Of a stretch of 43,532 nt of DNA, positions 16,519 through 22,514 are shown one piece after another. The first letter of the stretch is position 1. Each line of letters begins with the position of its first letter. The translations under genes were made by a program, and so were the position numbers. Below the pieces are notes generated by a model, which saw nothing but the letters and a program-made list of their open reading frames with translations, was not told the DNA's origin and ran no database searches. This DNA comes from a virus: the IMG/VR virus record IMGVR_UViG_3300045118_000536, positions 1 through 43,532 of that record. One strand, written 5' to 3'.

Positions 16519-16556
16519 CCCGTGGGTCGGGGGTTAGAATCCCTCCAGGCGCGCCA
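16519..16556 (+). other. tRNA-Arg-like 3' fragment, candidate attachment site
   Basis: 38 bases read like the 3' half of a tRNA: CCCGT (anticodon-stem side), a GGGTC variable loop, T arm GGGGG-TTAGAAT-CCCTC, CAGGCGC as 3' acceptor strand, then G and an encoded CCA. It resembles tRNA-Arg (acceptor GCGCC-). There is no matching 5' half (GCGCCTG) upstream. The T loop has A at the otherwise invariant C56. Such fragments are the usual form of phage attP cores, but no integrase gene is seen in the window. Confidence 0.4.
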
Positions 16557-16642
16557 GTCAGAGGGGCGGTGACAGTTTCGGTGATAACTCCATTTCTCTA
16601 TCCTTGATCATTTCTGATTTTCCTCCTCCATCCCTATCAAGA

Positions 16643-16674
16643 TATGGTACTGTCAAAATATTGACAGTACCATA
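16643..16674. promoter_or_regulatory. operator-like 14-bp palindrome
   Basis: Arms TATGGTACTGTCAA and TTGACAGTACCATA, perfect complements, with a four-base AATA loop. It ends ten bases before the -35 box of the promoter at 16684. This is the layout of a dimeric regulator's operator, likely controlling the metallopeptidase-like gene and perhaps the divergent minus gene. Confidence 0.6.
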
Positions 16675-16683
16675 AAATGTATA

Positions 16684-16712
16684 TTGACATTTCTGCCATT
16701 TAAGTATATAAT
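16684..16712 (+). promoter_or_regulatory. consensus sigma70 promoter
   Basis: TTGACA (16684-16689), a 17-base spacer, and TATAAT (16707-16712): both boxes are perfect matches at ideal spacing. The start site should be at about 16719-16720, exactly where the flanking inverted repeat begins. Confidence 0.85.
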
Positions 16713-16719
16713 ATATTTA

Positions 16720-16737
16720 GAAAATCGGCTCTTTGAC
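16720..16737 (+). repeat. left inverted repeat around the metallopeptidase-like gene, with boxA-like sequence
   Basis: GAAAATCGGCTCTTTGAC at the predicted 5' end of the mRNA. Its reverse complement, lacking one T, lies at 17371-17387. The GGCTCTTTGACAATT part (16727-16741) resembles rrn boxA antitermination sites (TGCTCTTTAACA). Confidence 0.75.
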
Positions 16738-16757
16738 AATTAAATAAAGGAGGTTTA

Positions 16758-17369
16758 ATGCAAACAATTCCTATTCACAAAACGATCTATCTCCATACGG
16801 TTTGTGGGAAAAAGATTTTTGACCCTGATTGGTATAGGGGTTTTGCTGTGCCACAGGACATACGTCATATGTCCATTAATTGCTGTGGTTATCTTGTCCC
16901 TAAATCGGAAATTAAGACCAAGAGGGTTCTTTCCCATTACCGCCGCCCGCCCATAACAGGGAAACAGAGGGATCAGCAAAGGAGTCGTGTTTATAAAGCC
17001 GAAAACGCTGTCCCTGGTTGGCCGGGTAAGCAATTTGAGTCCTTGAAAGAGGTCGATAACTGGGTCAAAAGAATTATGGCGGGGAAAACCTGGACTAAAC
17101 ACTTTCAAAGGACAAGACCAATCCTGGTAAAAGACGGACGGGGAAGGAGAAGGGCTTCTGGTGGAAATGGAAGGATAGTCTTGCCGCGCTGGGCCAGAAG
17201 CCAGATGGTCGTCCTCCATGAGATTGCCCATGTCCTGACTTCTGACCAGCACGGACCGCGGTTTTGTGACACCTACCTCAATCTTGTCTCCCGTTATCTG
17301 GGCAAAGAAACGGGAGAGGCATTGAGGTTGGCATTTGTTAATCATAATGTAACCTATTATAAACCATAA
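16758..17369 (+). CDS. putative zinc metallopeptidase (TIGR04338-like)
   Basis: 203 residues after a perfect AAGGAGG site. HEIAHVL (residues ~154-160) with a further HG (~166-167) forms a HExxH...H zincin motif. The preceding RDQQRSRVYKAE segment (residues ~74-85) and overall size fit the phage/actinobacterial putative metallohydrolase family TIGR04338. The N-terminal ~70 residues are extra, with paired Cys (VCGKK, NCCG). It is the only + strand gene in a 14-kb minus-strand block and has its own operator, consensus promoter, boxA-like leader and terminator. It looks like an independently expressed moron. Substrate unknown. Confidence 0.7.
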   Translation: MQTIPIHKTIYLHTVCGKKIFDPDWYRGFAVPQDIRHMSINCCGYLVPKSEIKTKRVLSHYRRPPITGKQRDQQRSRVYKAENAVPGWPGKQFESLKEVDNWVKRIMAGKTWTKHFQRTRPILVKDGRGRRRASGGNGRIVLPRWARSQMVVLHEIAHVLTSDQHGPRFCDTYLNLVSRYLGKETGEALRLAFVNHNVTYYKP

Positions 17370-17370
17370 T

Positions 17371-17387
17371 GTCAAGAGCCGATTTTC
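17371..17387 (+). repeat. right inverted repeat around the metallopeptidase-like gene
   Basis: GTCAAGAGCCGATTTTC starts one base after the stop codon and is the reverse complement of 16720-16737 except for one missing T. In the transcript, 5' and 3' ends could pair over 17 bp with one bulge. Confidence 0.75.
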
Positions 17388-17388
17388 T

Positions 17389-17416
17389 AGCCCCATCTTA
17401 GGGTGGGGCTTTTTAT
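17389..17416 (+). terminator. rho-independent terminator
   Basis: AGCCCCA and TGGGGCT arms with an eight-base loop, followed by a T-rich run (TTTTAT). Ends the isolated + strand transcription unit. Confidence 0.8.
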
Positions 17417-17490
17417 TGCTCACCCGCCCCCCCCCCTAAGCCTTTAAGGTAATGCCGGGGGGTTATCATAACATGGGGCCAGGGCGGTTG

Positions 17491-17799
17491 TCATGGAGTT
17501 TGTTCTTTAAATTTTTCGTAAAAAATAGAGGGAATATCTTTTTCGTCATCACTCCAATAAGTTTCAGTTGCCCAAATAATAAATTTCTTCATATATGTTT
17601 TATTGTGCTTTGGGATACCACAGGCTTCGTCAATTAAGGCGGCTAATCCGCCTTTGGCAGGAATGACAATCGGAGAAGTGCCGGTCTCTTCTTCAAATTG
17701 TTCCCGCATTTCATCATGTAAAAAGGCCCATTCTATAAAATTAAACCAAGCCGATATTTGAATAGGATGATCTTTCCAATCTTGCGGGACGTTTGTCAC
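17491..17799 (-). CDS. hypothetical protein
   Basis: 102 residues, starting at a GTG (17799) five bases after the stop of the upstream gene; there is no clear RBS, so the start is uncertain. Rich in Trp and acidic residues (WFNFIEWAFLHDEMREQFEEE). No known motif. Part of the minus-strand operon that runs down from the HNH gene. Confidence 0.55.
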   Translation of the reverse strand: MTNVPQDWKDHPIQISAWFNFIEWAFLHDEMREQFEEETGTSPIVIPAKGGLAALIDEACGIPKHNKTYMKKFIIWATETYWSDDEKDIPSIFYEKFKEQTP

Positions 17800-17803
17800 G
17801 GGA

Positions 17804-18187
17804 TTATTTTCGCTTGGATGCTTTTAGTAAGAGGTCTTTGACTTTCTCACCTATGGGATCATTGTTAAACCAACGGGTATAAATATTTCTGTTATTGGCA
17901 TATTTAATTTTCCTAGATGTGCTCTCCCCGATGTAACCACAGAAATTCACCACAAAGATTTCATCAGCCAGATCAATCTTTTTAAGATGAAGTTCGTCCA
18001 TGACCTCGGCCACGCCTTCATGTTCGGCCAAATGAGAAGGAGGCAGGTTGTCACTATACCACCAGGGAAGAAGATGCAGGCTCATTACTATGGCTTTTTC
18101 ATCCCGCTCAATAAGCCAAGCGCAGACGGCCATTATGTCGCAAAATTTAGATGAACCACAAATCACCACTATTTTAGGTTTATCCAT
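17804..18187 (-). CDS. nucleoside 2-deoxyribosyltransferase-like/DUF4406-type protein
   Basis: 127 residues with a GGAGGCG site. A Rossmann-like fold is suggested by KIVVICGSSKF at the N terminus and EIFVVNFCGYIGESTSRKIKYA near residues 80-101. The G-Y-I-G-(E/D)-S-T pattern is typical of phage relatives of nucleoside 2-deoxyribosyltransferases. These bind nucleotides and may act in nucleotide salvage or signalling. Catalytic residues cannot be confirmed by eye. Confidence 0.65.
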   Translation of the reverse strand: MDKPKIVVICGSSKFCDIMAVCAWLIERDEKAIVMSLHLLPWWYSDNLPPSHLAEHEGVAEVMDELHLKKIDLADEIFVVNFCGYIGESTSRKIKYANNRNIYTRWFNNDPIGEKVKDLLLKASKRK

Positions 18188-18200
18188 TTACGCCTCCGAT

Positions 18201-18401
18201 TCATAAGAGTTTTGCCAGGGGTGACTTGATCCTCAATTCTGCCCTTCTCCGTCTTGGAATTCGCGCTATAAGGCACAAAATAAGAGGATGATAATAGAAC
18301 TCAACAATCTCTCCCTGAATTAGTCTTTCACAATCTCGTAAGAAGTCCTTACGAAGGAGAACTAAATTGCGGTCAAAACGGCTTCGTTTGATTCTTTTCA
18401 T
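18201..18401 (-). CDS. small basic hypothetical protein
   Basis: 66 residues, very Arg-rich (MKRIKRSRFDRN; RIPRRRRAELRIKS) with a hydrophobic centre. An AAGGATAGACC site precedes the ATG. Net positive charge suggests nucleic-acid binding. No known family. Confidence 0.5.
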   Translation of the reverse strand: MKRIKRSRFDRNLVLLRKDFLRDCERLIQGEIVEFYYHPLILCLIARIPRRRRAELRIKSPLAKLL

Positions 18402-18431
18402 CCCGGTCTATCCTTAGTTGTCATGGGAAAA

Positions 18432-18641
18432 TTATTTTTTTTTAATTTTTTCAAAATAACCACAAGCATTACATTCAAATTCCCAGAATCTTCCGACTCC
18501 CATAACGCTCATATTCCAACCACAGACGATGCAAGTAAAAAGAGAATAGGGATAGATTTGCCTACTATTACAAGTATAGAATATTGGTTCTGCAACAAAC
18601 CATTGCGGGCGTAAATCAAAAAATCCTTTTTGTTTAATCAT
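18432..18641 (-). CDS. zinc-finger-like small protein
   Basis: 69 residues with CIVC and CNAC knuckles about 20 residues apart, a probable four-Cys zinc site near the C terminus, then a basic KIKKK end. Its start overlaps the stop of the upstream gene by 8 bases, showing operon coupling. Confidence 0.55.
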   Translation of the reverse strand: MIKQKGFFDLRPQWFVAEPIFYTCNSRQIYPYSLFTCIVCGWNMSVMGVGRFWEFECNACGYFEKIKKK

Positions 18642-18831
18642 AAGGGTCTTGCCAAGGGTGGCAAAATCTCAAATCAGTCGCTATTTCCTTTATATTGAAC
18701 TCGGTCAATATATATAAGTTAGAAAACCAACAGTAATGATATTCATCAATTATTACAGCATAAGTAGGCCATCTAAAATACGTCTCATACCAAACCTCCA
18801 TTCCCCGATAAAACGGCTGTGGATCAGACAT
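18634..18831 (-). CDS. small hypothetical protein, aromatic-rich
   Basis: 65 residues with many Tyr, Trp and Phe (YRGMEVWYETYFRWPTYAVI). The ATG overlaps the end of the Gp37/Gp68-family gene by 8 bases. No known motif; translation is coupled to the gene upstream. Confidence 0.55.
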   Translation of the reverse strand: MSDPQPFYRGMEVWYETYFRWPTYAVIIDEYHYCWFSNLYILTEFNIKEIATDLRFCHPWQDPYD

Positions 18832-19819
18832 GCGGCACCTGGCTCCATTGTTGGCCGTCTAAGAGGCGATGATTATTATGTGAATCAAACCTTGGCCTGG
18901 ATTGATCTTCCGGGATATTTTTACCCCAGCTTTTAAAGAAGAATGGCACTCCCACCGCATAGCAATCATCCCGGACCCGGCGGAACCAGTCCGGGTGGGA
19001 GGGCCGGGCGTGGGGGCCGGTTTCGCCGCCGGCGGGAATCCAATCAATTCCTACTCCTGATCCTCTACAAGCAGAGCATGAAATAGCCCAGGGATCAGTT
19101 TCCCGATAACCAGTTCCGTCACATTGGGCACAGGCCCATAAAGGCCGAGGATTGCCAAAAGCCTGTTTTAAAACCCAATTCCCCCTGTCTCCAACTGTCC
19201 CCAAGGGCTTAGTAAAATCTATCGGGTCAAGGGCTGGTTCATAGTTGACGCCGTGGAGGACGCCGGGGATTTGCAGGAGGATGGGAATCCGTCGGTCGGC
19301 CCATTCCTGGTTTTCGGCGGTGGTCATGACCATGAGGTTTTTAATAGGTCCGGTTAATGCGTATCTTTGAAAAAAGGGTAAGGCTCTTTTGAGCCGCTTA
19401 GTGCAAATGATAAAGAAATGACCGGGACCACCACCGGCAATAGTTTTGGCCCGGTCCATAAATATCCTTACCAAAACTTCATGGATAAATTCATCAGGCA
19501 CTCCCGGATGGAAAAGATCATTCCAAAAGGTGTAAACCTTGGGAGTCCGGGACCGCCCGATCTTGTCCAGGTCTTGCCATTGGGGGTTGACCTGGCCGGT
19601 CCAGCGGGGGCGGAGGCCGGAATTATCTACCGTGCCTTCATAACGGGCTTGTATTTTGGGATTAGGATTGAACTGCCGTATATTGGCTGAAGTCAGAGAC
19701 CAGCAGTTATCGCATGAAGGACTTCCGGCATGAGAACATCCTTCTACAAGACACAAGCCTTGTGACCACCATAAACCTTTATTAATCCGCTCTTGGCCGA
19801 TCATTTCTTTTAAATTCAC
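18824..19819 (-). CDS. phage Gp37/Gp68 (DUF5131) family protein
   Basis: 331 residues using the GTG at 19819, which has AAGGAG 11 bases upstream; an ATG at 19804 is the alternative. N terminus has WWSQGLCLVEGC and CDNCW Cys motifs. The body carries the family segments YTFWNDLFHPGVP, TTAENQEWADRRIP, GVNYEPAL and WIPAGGETGPHARP. A zinc-knuckle pair (CAQC, CSAC) is inserted in the second half. The family occurs in phages and plasmids, has radical-SAM-like Cys motifs and no firmly known function. Overlaps the HNH gene by 38 bases. Confidence 0.8.
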   Translation of the reverse strand: MNLKEMIGQERINKGLWWSQGLCLVEGCSHAGSPSCDNCWSLTSANIRQFNPNPKIQARYEGTVDNSGLRPRWTGQVNPQWQDLDKIGRSRTPKVYTFWNDLFHPGVPDEFIHEVLVRIFMDRAKTIAGGGPGHFFIICTKRLKRALPFFQRYALTGPIKNLMVMTTAENQEWADRRIPILLQIPGVLHGVNYEPALDPIDFTKPLGTVGDRGNWVLKQAFGNPRPLWACAQCDGTGYRETDPWAISCSACRGSGVGIDWIPAGGETGPHARPSHPDWFRRVRDDCYAVGVPFFFKSWGKNIPEDQSRPRFDSHNNHRLLDGQQWSQVPHV

Positions 19820-20354
19820 GATGCAATTTTCTCCTTTCCCTAAGACATATAAAACAAACAGCATTTAGTCCATCATATCTACTTCTATCTTTGGGAAAAT
19901 CTGTTATAGGCTTCCACTCACAACATTTCCAACACCGTTTTAGTCCAATCATCCTATTAGATAGATATTTTTCTAAGGATATACCAATTTTATTTGCTTC
20001 TCTTTTAAAGGAAATAATGGATGTCATGTGTGGAGGATGGGGAATATTGTGTTCTTTAACATGTGTCCCCTTTAGCATATATTGAAGATTTAATTTAAAA
20101 TTATTGGTTTTGATATAATCTATATGGTGGGTTATATATCCATCTGGCTTTGGTCCAATATATGTGTCTGCCACTAAATTATGAACATAATGCATTCTTC
20201 CTCTTACAAAAACCCTGTAGTATCCATTGGGGGTTGTTTCTATTGATAACAACCTATCTCCTTTTTTAATCTTACCATACGAACTAATATTATATTCTGG
20301 ATATAGTGGATGTGGAGACCATTCTTCTTGTATAGATTTTATTTCTTGCGACAT
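19782..20354 (-). CDS. HNH homing endonuclease (NUMOD4-like)
   Basis: 190 residues. N-terminal YPEYNISSYGKIKK is a NUMOD4-type DNA-binding motif. HNLVADTYIGPKPDGYITHHIDYIK holds the HNH His residues (residues ~58-80). A C-terminal zinc module (CWKCCEWKPITDFPKD, CFICLRERRK) follows. It is clearly AT-richer than neighbouring genes, which fits mobile free-standing homing endonucleases. Overlap with the next gene in another frame suggests it has become part of the operon. Confidence 0.8.
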   Translation of the reverse strand: MSQEIKSIQEEWSPHPLYPEYNISSYGKIKKGDRLLSIETTPNGYYRVFVRGRMHYVHNLVADTYIGPKPDGYITHHIDYIKTNNFKLNLQYMLKGTHVKEHNIPHPPHMTSIISFKREANKIGISLEKYLSNRMIGLKRCWKCCEWKPITDFPKDRSRYDGLNAVCFICLRERRKLHREFKRNDRPRAD

Positions 20355-20361
20355 TTTTACC

Positions 20362-20574
20362 TCACATCATCTCCCCGGCCTCTGGGGAATTGGCCTTAAG
20401 GCTTACACGAATGTCGGCAAGTTGCCTCACAACATCTTTAAAACAGGCCGTGCAGACGAATAATAACCCCGCGACAACGCCGTCATCATTTCTATGAGCC
20501 ATGAGAACAAAGGAGTTTTCTCTGCTACATCTGAAGCAGCCGATCTTATAATGATTGTGATCATGTTTTGTCAT
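20362..20574 (-). CDS. zinc-finger-like small protein
   Basis: 70 residues from the ATG at 20574, which has GGAGGGCCAA in front. CFRC and CTAC knuckles are about 32 residues apart, with several His near the N terminus (HDHNH). Likely binds zinc. A longer start at 20643 overlaps the upstream gene and is less likely. Confidence 0.55.
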   Translation of the reverse strand: MTKHDHNHYKIGCFRCSRENSFVLMAHRNDDGVVAGLLFVCTACFKDVVRQLADIRVSLKANSPEAGEMM

Positions 20575-20608
20575 TTGGCCCTCCAAACTTCTCCCCGGCG
20601 GATAGGCA

Positions 20609-20857
20609 CTAAGTCCATCCCGATGTCCCACCACCCTTTTCAATAAATTCTTGTATAGCCTTCAACATAGTTTCTCGATTTGCACTTGATACCCAACCAA
20701 GATACTTTCCCGTTCCAAACTCAAAAGCTATGGCCACAAAACCAACCCGATTTTTTAATCCAGCCTGATTTAAAACTTCAGCAAAATCTCTACTTGATTT
20801 CTCTAGAATGCCCATAAAAATCTGAGACAGCTTCTCCAAAACCGATCTTTCTATCAT
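20609..20857 (-). CDS. small hypothetical protein
   Basis: 82 residues with a GGGGGATGAATA site before the ATG. Helical N terminus (LEKLSQIFMGILEKSSRDFA) followed by a beta-like FVAIAFEFGTGKYLGWVSS segment. Typical small phage accessory protein, family not recognised. Confidence 0.55.
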   Translation of the reverse strand: MIERSVLEKLSQIFMGILEKSSRDFAEVLNQAGLKNRVGFVAIAFEFGTGKYLGWVSSANRETMLKAIQEFIEKGGGTSGWT

Positions 20858-20892
20858 TATTCATCCCCCTGGTTCCTATGACTCCATATCAA

Positions 20893-20926
20893 CTCCCCGG
20901 CTCTTTACTCTCGAAGAGCCGGGGAG
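20893..20926 (-). terminator. 13-bp perfect hairpin
   Basis: Arms of 13 bp (CTCCCCGGCTCTT and AAGAGCCGGGGAG) with an eight-base loop, 3 bases after the stop of the 20929-21006 peptide. No T tract follows on either strand, so it may be a rho-independent-like terminator without a U run, or an RNA stabiliser. Confidence 0.55.
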
Positions 20927-20928
20927 AT

Positions 20929-21006
20929 TCACTCAGATTTTTTATGCACTGGACAAATGGGTTTGATTCCAAACCAAGGATCGCAACAAGTGCATCGCAC
21001 AGGCAT
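20929..21006 (-). CDS. 25-residue Cys-rich peptide
   Basis: Starts MPVRCTCCDPWFGIK and contains CTCC and CPVH, a possible zinc site. An AAGGAGGTG site immediately precedes the ATG. The frame stays open to an upstream ATG at 21060 (43 residues), but that start lacks an RBS. Confidence 0.45.
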   Translation of the reverse strand: MPVRCTCCDPWFGIKPICPVHKKSE

Positions 21007-21025
21007 CACCTCCTTAGAAAATTCC

Positions 21026-21054
21026 CTGAGGGCCGGATTCCCCACGCGGCTCCC
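21026..21054 (-). repeat. dispersed intergenic repeat GGGCCGGATTCCCC, copy 1
   Basis: 29-base element matching 27599-27627 at 24 positions. The core CTGRGGGCCGGATTCCCC is followed by CGGCTYCC. In the other copy GCCGG/CCGGC can pair around the core, so it may be structured RNA. Confidence 0.55.
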
Positions 21055-21161
21055 ACTCATTAGGGCTATCTGCTCCGATTGGGCAATTATTACGGAGTCA
21101 ACAGACAGAGCCTATCTGAGTGAATCACTCTCACTTCCCAACCTCGGCGTTGCCACGCCGC

Positions 21162-21193
21162 CCCAGGGGTAAAGAGTTAATCAACCTTGCTGA
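21162..21193 (-). repeat. dispersed intergenic repeat, copy 2
   Basis: Partner of 15966-15997. It lies just 3' of the 21205-21555 minus gene beside a small GGCGT/ACGCC hairpin (21146-21159). Apart from these repeats, the hairpin and the Cys-rich peptide, nothing else is seen in 20858-21204. Confidence 0.6.
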
Positions 21194-21204
21194 CGGTTTT
21201 ATCC

Positions 21205-21555
21205 TCATCTTTTATAGAGACGATCAAAATAAAATTCTTCGCTTCCTTGATGATGTAAATATTTAATAACATTGGATAGTTTATCTATTTTGTGGTTCTC
21301 AATTCTTTTCGAGTTTAGATCGGCAGGAGCAATAAAATCTCCCATAGTGAGCAAATGGAGAGCAGCAAGAATATGTCCCATTTCCTTTTCGAGCAAATGG
21401 CGATTAGTTATACGCTTCAAATCTTCCGGGTGATAGGATTGATACCCATGTCGCAAAATTTTACCTATTATTTTTTGGGCTTCTCCAAGTTCTTCACAAA
21501 GTAGAAAAAGACGCTCCGCTTGATTTGGTGGAAGTTTATTAAACTGTTTTTCCAT
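21205..21555 (-). CDS. MazG-like NTP pyrophosphohydrolase family protein
   Basis: 116 residues, all-helical. EELGE (residues ~22-26) matches the first ExxE of all-alpha NTP pyrophosphatases, and HLLEKEMGHILAALHLL (~53-69) takes the place of the second ExxD motif, with the Asp replaced by His. Related phage proteins hydrolyse dNTPs or modulate the nucleotide pool. The altered residue could reduce activity. An AGGAGTG site lies before the ATG. Confidence 0.65.
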   Translation of the reverse strand: MEKQFNKLPPNQAERLFLLCEELGEAQKIIGKILRHGYQSYHPEDLKRITNRHLLEKEMGHILAALHLLTMGDFIAPADLNSKRIENHKIDKLSNVIKYLHHQGSEEFYFDRLYKR

Positions 21556-21576
21556 AATCTTTTCACTCCTGAGAAT

Positions 21577-21792
21577 TCAAGGTCCGGAGAGCGGAGACCG
21601 GGTGAAAACCTGAAAGGCCCAGGCGAACATCAGGGCGAAGCCGATCAGGACCATGATAAGTTCCATAGCACAGACGGCCAGGGAGAGAAGGGGGCCGGGA
21701 GATGAGTTGAGCCAGGCCCAGGCCCGGCGGAGTCGGGACCTTTTATGGGGCCGGTTGAAGTCGGCCCATTGGTGAAGTTGGGCGCGGGTCAT
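21577..21792 (-). CDS. small membrane protein
   Basis: 71 residues from the ATG at 21792 with a GGGAGGAATAAGCCC leader. Basic N terminus (RPHKRSRLRR) then one long hydrophobic stretch (LLSLAVCAMELIMVLIGFALMFAWAF). One or two membrane spans. The frame is open far upstream, but that part only reads the repeats of the neighbouring gene in the wrong frame. Confidence 0.55.
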   Translation of the reverse strand: MTRAQLHQWADFNRPHKRSRLRRAWAWLNSSPGPLLSLAVCAMELIMVLIGFALMFAWAFQVFTRSPLSGP

Positions 21793-21796
21793 GGGC

Positions 21797-22174
21797 TTAT
21801 TCCTCCCTACAAACCACCTCAACGGTGTCGGGGTCTGGATAGTGTTTGCCATCATAGAACCAGACTTCCTTTCTATTTCTGGTAGTAGATTGGACAAAAC
21901 AATAAACGCCGTCTTCTCTATCGGCTGCGATAAAATTGATAGCCCACCAATCAGGAATGAAACCAGAAAGAATTTTTGCCTCATTTTTCCAGGCCGCACG
22001 AGCCTTTTCCCAGGCCGCACGAGCCTTTTCCCAGGCCGCATAAGCCTTACGAGCCTTTTCCCGTGCCGCACGAGCCTTTTCCCAGGCTGGTGTAAAAACT
22101 AAGGGAATTAATTCGGCAATTTCCTCCCTAGTGATAGCCCTAATCCCTGCATAGTATCCTGTGGCTGATTTCAT
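21797..22174 (-). CDS. hypothetical protein with Ala/Lys helical repeats
   Basis: 125 residues with GGAGGAATGACTGC before the ATG. Residues ~32-62 are a tandem repeat of a heptad-like unit (WEKARAA) encoded by ~21-base DNA repeats at about 21990-22085, a likely single helix. The C-terminal half (DWWAINFIAADREDGVYCFV; EVWFYDGKHYPD) looks globular and beta-rich. Function unknown. Confidence 0.65.
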   Translation of the reverse strand: MKSATGYYAGIRAITREEIAELIPLVFTPAWEKARAAREKARKAYAAWEKARAAWEKARAAWKNEAKILSGFIPDWWAINFIAADREDGVYCFVQSTTRNRKEVWFYDGKHYPDPDTVEVVCREE

Positions 22175-22180
22175 GCAGTC

Positions 22181-22209
22181 ATTCCTCCATCAGTTCCCGG
22201 GCATGGCGG
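22181..22209 (-). repeat. duplicated 29-bp gene leader, copy A
   Basis: The 29 bases just upstream of the ATG at 22174 match 22382-22410 with one difference. They contain the RBS (GGAGGAAT) and the common GCCATGCCC..GGAACTGAT sequence. See the finding on duplicated leaders. Confidence 0.75.
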
Positions 22210-22216
22210 CAGAGTA

Positions 22217-22375
22217 TCATTGGTTTTTCTTAAGGCGTTCAATCGCCAACGCCAATTTCTCATCTAATTCGTGCCAAAATTGAGCTTCATCTTCATCGCA
22301 TAGGCGGTGAGCTATATTACCTATCGTTAAGGCAGAAATCCTTGCGTCTTTGAGATATTCGATGTGTTTGTCCAT
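22217..22375 (-). CDS. small helical hypothetical protein (52 aa)
   Basis: 52 residues starting MDKHIEYLKDARISALTIGN and ending LALAIERLKKNQ, with GGAGGAATAAAACG in front of the ATG. The leader is the second copy of the 29-base repeat. A helical four-helix-bundle-like composition; function unknown. Confidence 0.55.
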   Translation of the reverse strand: MDKHIEYLKDARISALTIGNIAHRLCDEDEAQFWHELDEKLALAIERLKKNQ

Positions 22376-22491
22376 CGTTTTATTCCTCCATCAGTTCCTG
22401 GGCATGGCGGGGAGGTTGCTCCTTTTGACACCTCCAAAGGGCCACCAATGACAGGTTCGTCAACAATAATTACTGCTTCTTCTTTTTCCAT
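22327..22491 (-). CDS. 54-residue hypothetical protein, overlapping
   Basis: A good AAGGAGCAA site precedes the ATG at 22491 (start MEKEEAVIIVDEPVIGG). It runs through the leader repeat and overlaps the next gene by 49 bases in another frame. The N-terminal half is probably real; the tail encoded in the overlap looks non-conserved. Confidence 0.4.
   Translation of the reverse strand: MEKEEAVIIVDEPVIGGPLEVSKGATSPPCPGTDGGIKRWTNTSNISKTQGFLP
22382..22410 (-). repeat. duplicated 29-bp gene leader, copy B
   Basis: Second copy of the leader described at 22181-22209, immediately upstream of the ATG at 22375. Here it is also inside the overlapping 22327-22491 frame. Confidence 0.75.
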
Positions 22492-22514
22492 TTGCTCCTT
22501 CTCCTTTTTCTCCT

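Noticed and set aside
16651-16656. Divergent minus-strand promoter using TTGACA in the left palindrome arm
   Set aside because: No acceptable -10 box lies 16-18 bases downstream on the minus strand.
21793-22071. N-terminal extension of the 21577-21792 gene with RPGKRLV repeats
   Set aside because: It is an antiphase reading of the WEKARAA repeats of the 21797-22174 gene; the ATG at 21792 has its own RBS.
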